Origin: Anopheles merus
Lineage: Eukaryota > Arthropoda > Insecta > Diptera > Culicidae
Direction: 5' to 3'
Length of the DNA: 64,000 nucleotides
Assembly: GCF_017562075.2 (NCBI RefSeq)
Contig: NC_054082.1
Span: 62,001-126,000, forward strand
Shown here: positions 60,980 to 64,000 of the stretch, in pieces
Position numbering within the stretch: position 1 is the first letter of the stretch
Layout of the letters: each line of letters begins with the position of its first letter
Notes under the pieces: model-generated
Told to the model about the DNA's origin: nothing
Database searches by the model: none
The model's input: the letters and a program-made list of their open reading frames with translations, nothing else
Position numbers and translations under genes: made by a program

Positions 60980-62281
60980 ATGGACATGATGGAATGGAAA
61001 TTTTTCGTCATCATTGGACTGGTGTTAATTAATTATCACGTAGGAATGAGTAAAGCAGAAGATAAAAATACAGAACAACTGGCAGACCATAATGTAACAC
61101 TAGTAATTACCGACATAGTTGAAATGAAACAAGGGGCTGTTAAGCAGCCTGTAAGAGATTGGAGAAAACCGCTATATCGCATGAATAAGCATGCAAATAC
61201 ACCAAACTATATGCGGCCAAATGTTAAGGAAGATTTTATGTCAATGCAAACTCGTGTAAAACGAGAGCTACAAAATATAGCTACCGAAACTCTCACGAAA
61301 ACAGAAGATGGTGACGAAAATTTACCTGTACCCGAAAAACAATCAATGAATACGCAGCCAATAATGCGAAAAGAAGCATGGGTAAAACCAGCACAGATGC
61401 ATCTAGAGTTTCAATCAAAAAAAGTAAAAGAAGAAATCGATGCCGACGCTGAAGAATCAATATTAATCCAAGAGGGCATAAAGTCACGTGCTCCAAAAGT
61501 AAACTTTATCACACAGCAAAGGAAAAGTGGTTTCACACCATCAGGCACTCTGGATAGAACGAATGATAAGTTGATACAAGAGTTGTATAAGAAACCACAG
61601 AGAAGTCTGAACTATGAATATCCATGGACATATGATTCATTTATGGCCACATCTCAATCTCCGATGTATCCTCAAATTCACAACAAGTACGATTCATTTC
61701 ATCGTGACATGATTAACCGCATGCATCCTCCAGCACCGCATCACTTCGACCATTACTACGAGCGTCGGCATGACGTAGAATACGATTCTTATTTCCCTCG
61801 ATACAAATTTCCTTATTACTACTATTATCCGGATATGCGTTATGACGTCCCGTTGCACTATCGAGATAGGAACAATCTTTACCCAAATGAACAGTTGACA
61901 CGCGCCATTCCTTCATATAACATACCTTTGCCAACCACCGTGGTTCCGCCAACAATTATGCGTAATCGTCGTATAATATATTTCGCAACATTGCCGGAAA
62001 TAGTCCGTAAACATCCAAAAGAGAACATCATAAACGATCGTTTATATCAAGGAGATCGGTATAGTACTTATACTATGAAATATTTCTATCCCTCGAGCGC
62101 CTACAAATATCCTCGGCCTGCAAAAAAAGCAAACAAAGATGATAAGTACGTCAGTTCGAAGCCAATAAAAATTGTACGTGAGGCAGATGTCATTGAAAAT
62201 AGACAATTTTCGATAAGAGATCTTCAAAAAAAAATTAATCTAGAGCTACAACCAAAAACATCGGCTAACTTCCGAGCATGA
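60980..62281 (+). CDS. Secreted tyrosine-rich protein, function unknown
   Basis: I do not recognise the family. The 433-residue protein starts MDMMEWKFFVIIGLVLINY, a signal peptide, and has no other membrane segment. Residues 92-95 (RVKR) form a furin-type site about 70 residues into the mature chain. The middle (about 230-340) is rich in Tyr, His, Pro and Arg, including FPYYYYYPDMRYD at about 275-287; the ends are Lys/Glu-rich. There are almost no cysteines, so no disulfide fold. The coding part is one exon after a short 5' UTR intron. A structural extracellular role (cuticle, eggshell) or a processed secreted precursor would fit the composition, but neither is shown. Upstream in-frame codons before 60980 lie in the intron. 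Confidence 0.8.
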   Translation: MDMMEWKFFVIIGLVLINYHVGMSKAEDKNTEQLADHNVTLVITDIVEMKQGAVKQPVRDWRKPLYRMNKHANTPNYMRPNVKEDFMSMQTRVKRELQNIATETLTKTEDGDENLPVPEKQSMNTQPIMRKEAWVKPAQMHLEFQSKKVKEEIDADAEESILIQEGIKSRAPKVNFITQQRKSGFTPSGTLDRTNDKLIQELYKKPQRSLNYEYPWTYDSFMATSQSPMYPQIHNKYDSFHRDMINRMHPPAPHHFDHYYERRHDVEYDSYFPRYKFPYYYYYPDMRYDVPLHYRDRNNLYPNEQLTRAIPSYNIPLPTTVVPPTIMRNRRIIYFATLPEIVRKHPKENIINDRLYQGDRYSTYTMKYFYPSSAYKYPRPAKKANKDDKYVSSKPIKIVREADVIENRQFSIRDLQKKINLELQPKTSANFRA

Positions 62282-62722
62282 ATGAATGCATCGCTCGACG
62301 CAAGAACATCTTTGCTCGGAATGAGGCGATTTTCATAATGATAATTTTATTATGCGTGGATCGTTCTTCGTAATTAATTCTATGTATGTGGTATGTTATT
62401 TTTCTGATAATAAGCGCAACTACGTGCATTAATTTAGTTCATTTTTTCTGTGTATTTTTTTCAAATATGTTTTAACGGTAAGTTCTGAATTACACACTAC
62501 ATTATCTGAAACTTTTACACTTCACTAATATGAATTTGCAACATGTGCATCGAATTTCTTAAAAAAAAGTAATGAACGAACCCGTTAGATTTTATCGTTC
62601 ATGTGTTTTATAAGTTTAACAGTCGCTGTTAGCGACACTTGATTGCCTTTTGTATAGTACAATAATTTCATACATATTTTTTTTTGAAAATGGGCATATT
62701 AATGGTTCATAGTTTCAGCAAC

Positions 62723-62884
62723 CTTCTTCTTCTTTGGCGCAACAATCGTTGTCGGTCAAGGTTTGCCTGTACTTCTAATGAGATGTGTTAGCGCAATAGA
62801 GTCAGTTCTACATATGGAGGACTCGGTGCACGTCTTAAACCTTCAACTGACATGTTGTTAAGTAGTGCGAGTTGACGACTATAC
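62723..62884 (-). mobile_element. SINE, reverse copy, diverged
   Basis: Reads CTTCTTCTTCTTTGGCGC, then GTCGGTCAAGG, and ends near GCGAGTTGACGACTATAC, the mirror of 37307-37505 with the pol III head partly lost. Confidence 0.75.
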
Positions 62885-63217
62885 AAAAGAATCTGCCCAG
62901 CTTATAAGAACAAATCAGTTTATGGTGGCTTATTTCTTTTTATTTCTAAAAAATATGGTAAGAAATACGGCCATTTTGGACCTTTCCTCCCGAATAAAAA
63001 AAATATATACATGGTAGTCAAAAAAGTAATTTCTTTTTTTTTCAACACATCTTACAACTTACTAGATACTGTAAACCAAAAGGGAAAATATTTTGAAGAG
63101 TGATCAAATGATATGTTCAACATTTTAAGGCACGTGTTGATTGCTGTAGGTTCTTTTCGTATTACATTCGATTTGCGAAGCAAAAACATCAATTTCAATA
63201 AAAGTTTCACAAAGTAT

Positions 63218-63548
63218 CAGTCTGTTTCCGAGAAACGCGGTTTATGCGTTCCCAAAGCATCTGTGTAACTCGAATATCCGAGTAAGTCAATTATCATAAT
63301 TTTCAACCAAAATTGCGTTTGATAAATTTACGTTCATTTAAAAAATTAATGTATTACTTGTGCACTTGATCATTTGTTTAATACTTCTGAAAATTTTAAT
63401 ATTTCAGCATTTATACAGATTTAAAATGTTTAGCAAAAAATAAAATCATTCGAAAATTATTTAAACAACATACAAATTGTCAAATATAGAAAATTTTGTG
63501 TCTCCGAATACGCATATGCCGAGAGCTGCATATCTCGGGAATAGACTG
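63218..63548. mobile_element. TA-type MITE, 331 bp
   Basis: CAGTCTGTTTCCGAGAAACG at the left pairs with CATATCTCGGGAATAGACTG at the right; TA follows the right end, the left flank is altered. Ends resemble 59249 and the half end at 47698. Confidence 0.65.
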
Positions 63549-64000
63549 TAATTCATTGAAGAAACCCTTTTTTTTTAATTATCGAAATGTTAAATAGTAA
63601 GTTGCCTTTATTTTGCACATATTATAGTTAATTGGGTTTCGGTATGGCATTCTTGCGTGAGTCTTATTAATTATGTCAATCCCTTGCAATCGTCGTTGGC
63701 GAAAAATGTACGATAATTATCAAACATCGCGAAAGAATTTCACGCTTTTATATACGTGCCCACGTACTTCGGAATCATTGGATCATTAGTTTTCAACAAT
63801 AATGATGAAGTTTGAACATTAACATGGGAGAGGTGGGCAAAATACAAAACGGAACATGCTATATGCTGTTTTTTTTTACATATGGCAATTATGTTTTGCT
63901 TTCGTCATTTACTTAATGCCCATTTATTTTCCGAAATCTTACGATAGCGATTGGCGTTTATTCGTTAATTATTTTTTTTCTCAATGCTTTTATCACGTGT

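Larger units (their letters stand above)
62282..64000. other. 3' flank with SINE and MITE; otherwise no feature seen
   Basis: Mostly A+T-rich non-coding DNA. At about 62955-63005, TACGGCCATTTTGGACCTTTCC matches the motif at 57145-57170 and is probably a retroposon tail. Confidence 0.4.

Overview
This is a window of insect nuclear DNA, most likely from a mosquito and probably Anopheles. The genes are clear dipteran orthologues with short, phase-consistent introns. A tRNA-derived SINE ending in GAA repeats (37307-37505) matches, as far as I remember it, the Anopheles SINE200 type. The intergenic DNA is packed with MITEs, the non-autonomous DNA transposons with small inverted ends that are typical of mosquito genomes.

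Six host genes can be supported. (1) A class B (adhesion/methuselah-like) GPCR on the minus strand, of which only exons for TM1-TM4 are recognisable, spread over 8216-21745. (2) A secreted, catalytically competent type-B carboxylesterase on the minus strand, six exons, 26126-30325. (3) Crag/DENND4, a Rab guanine-nucleotide exchange factor, on the plus strand, ten coding exons, 37919-43713. (4) Dsor1/MEK, the MAP kinase kinase of the Ras pathway, on the minus strand, three coding exons, 45908-47261. (5) Caf1-180, the large subunit of chromatin assembly factor 1, on the plus strand, 53131-56568. (6) An unrecognised secreted tyrosine-rich protein on the plus strand, 60980-62281. Crag, Dsor1 and Caf1-180 are neighbours here; I recall all three mapping close together on the D. 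melanogaster X chromosome, so this looks like conserved linkage rather than an operon-like functional unit.

Layout. 1-4295: a Ty3/gypsy LTR element on the minus strand, cut by the left edge and inserted in an older TTAA-type element. 4300-8215: minisatellite, ancient repeats and a 1.6 kb fold-back element. 8216-21745: the GPCR, whose introns hold an intact Tc1-type transposon (12452-13865) and many MITEs. 21746-26125: A+T-rich DNA with three inverted-repeat or tandem elements. 26126-30325: the esterase. 31544-36310: a MITE nest. 37307-47261: SINE, Crag and Dsor1. 47730-52840: the densest MITE nest, filling the divergent Dsor1/Caf1-180 intergenic space. 53131-62281: Caf1-180, two LINE 3' ends and the secreted protein. 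62282-64000: SINE and one MITE.

The most interesting content is the transposon stratigraphy. Two related families, called N1 (ends CCCAAATAGCC) and N2 (ends CCCAAGYGCCACA) here, make variable 2-bp target duplications, carry arrays of short subterminal repeats, and insert into each other. Several PIF/Harbinger-like families with 3-bp duplications are stacked end to end with a single shared TTA between them (47730-48698). Many insertions can be dated relative to one another because an uninterrupted paralogue of the target is present in the same window.
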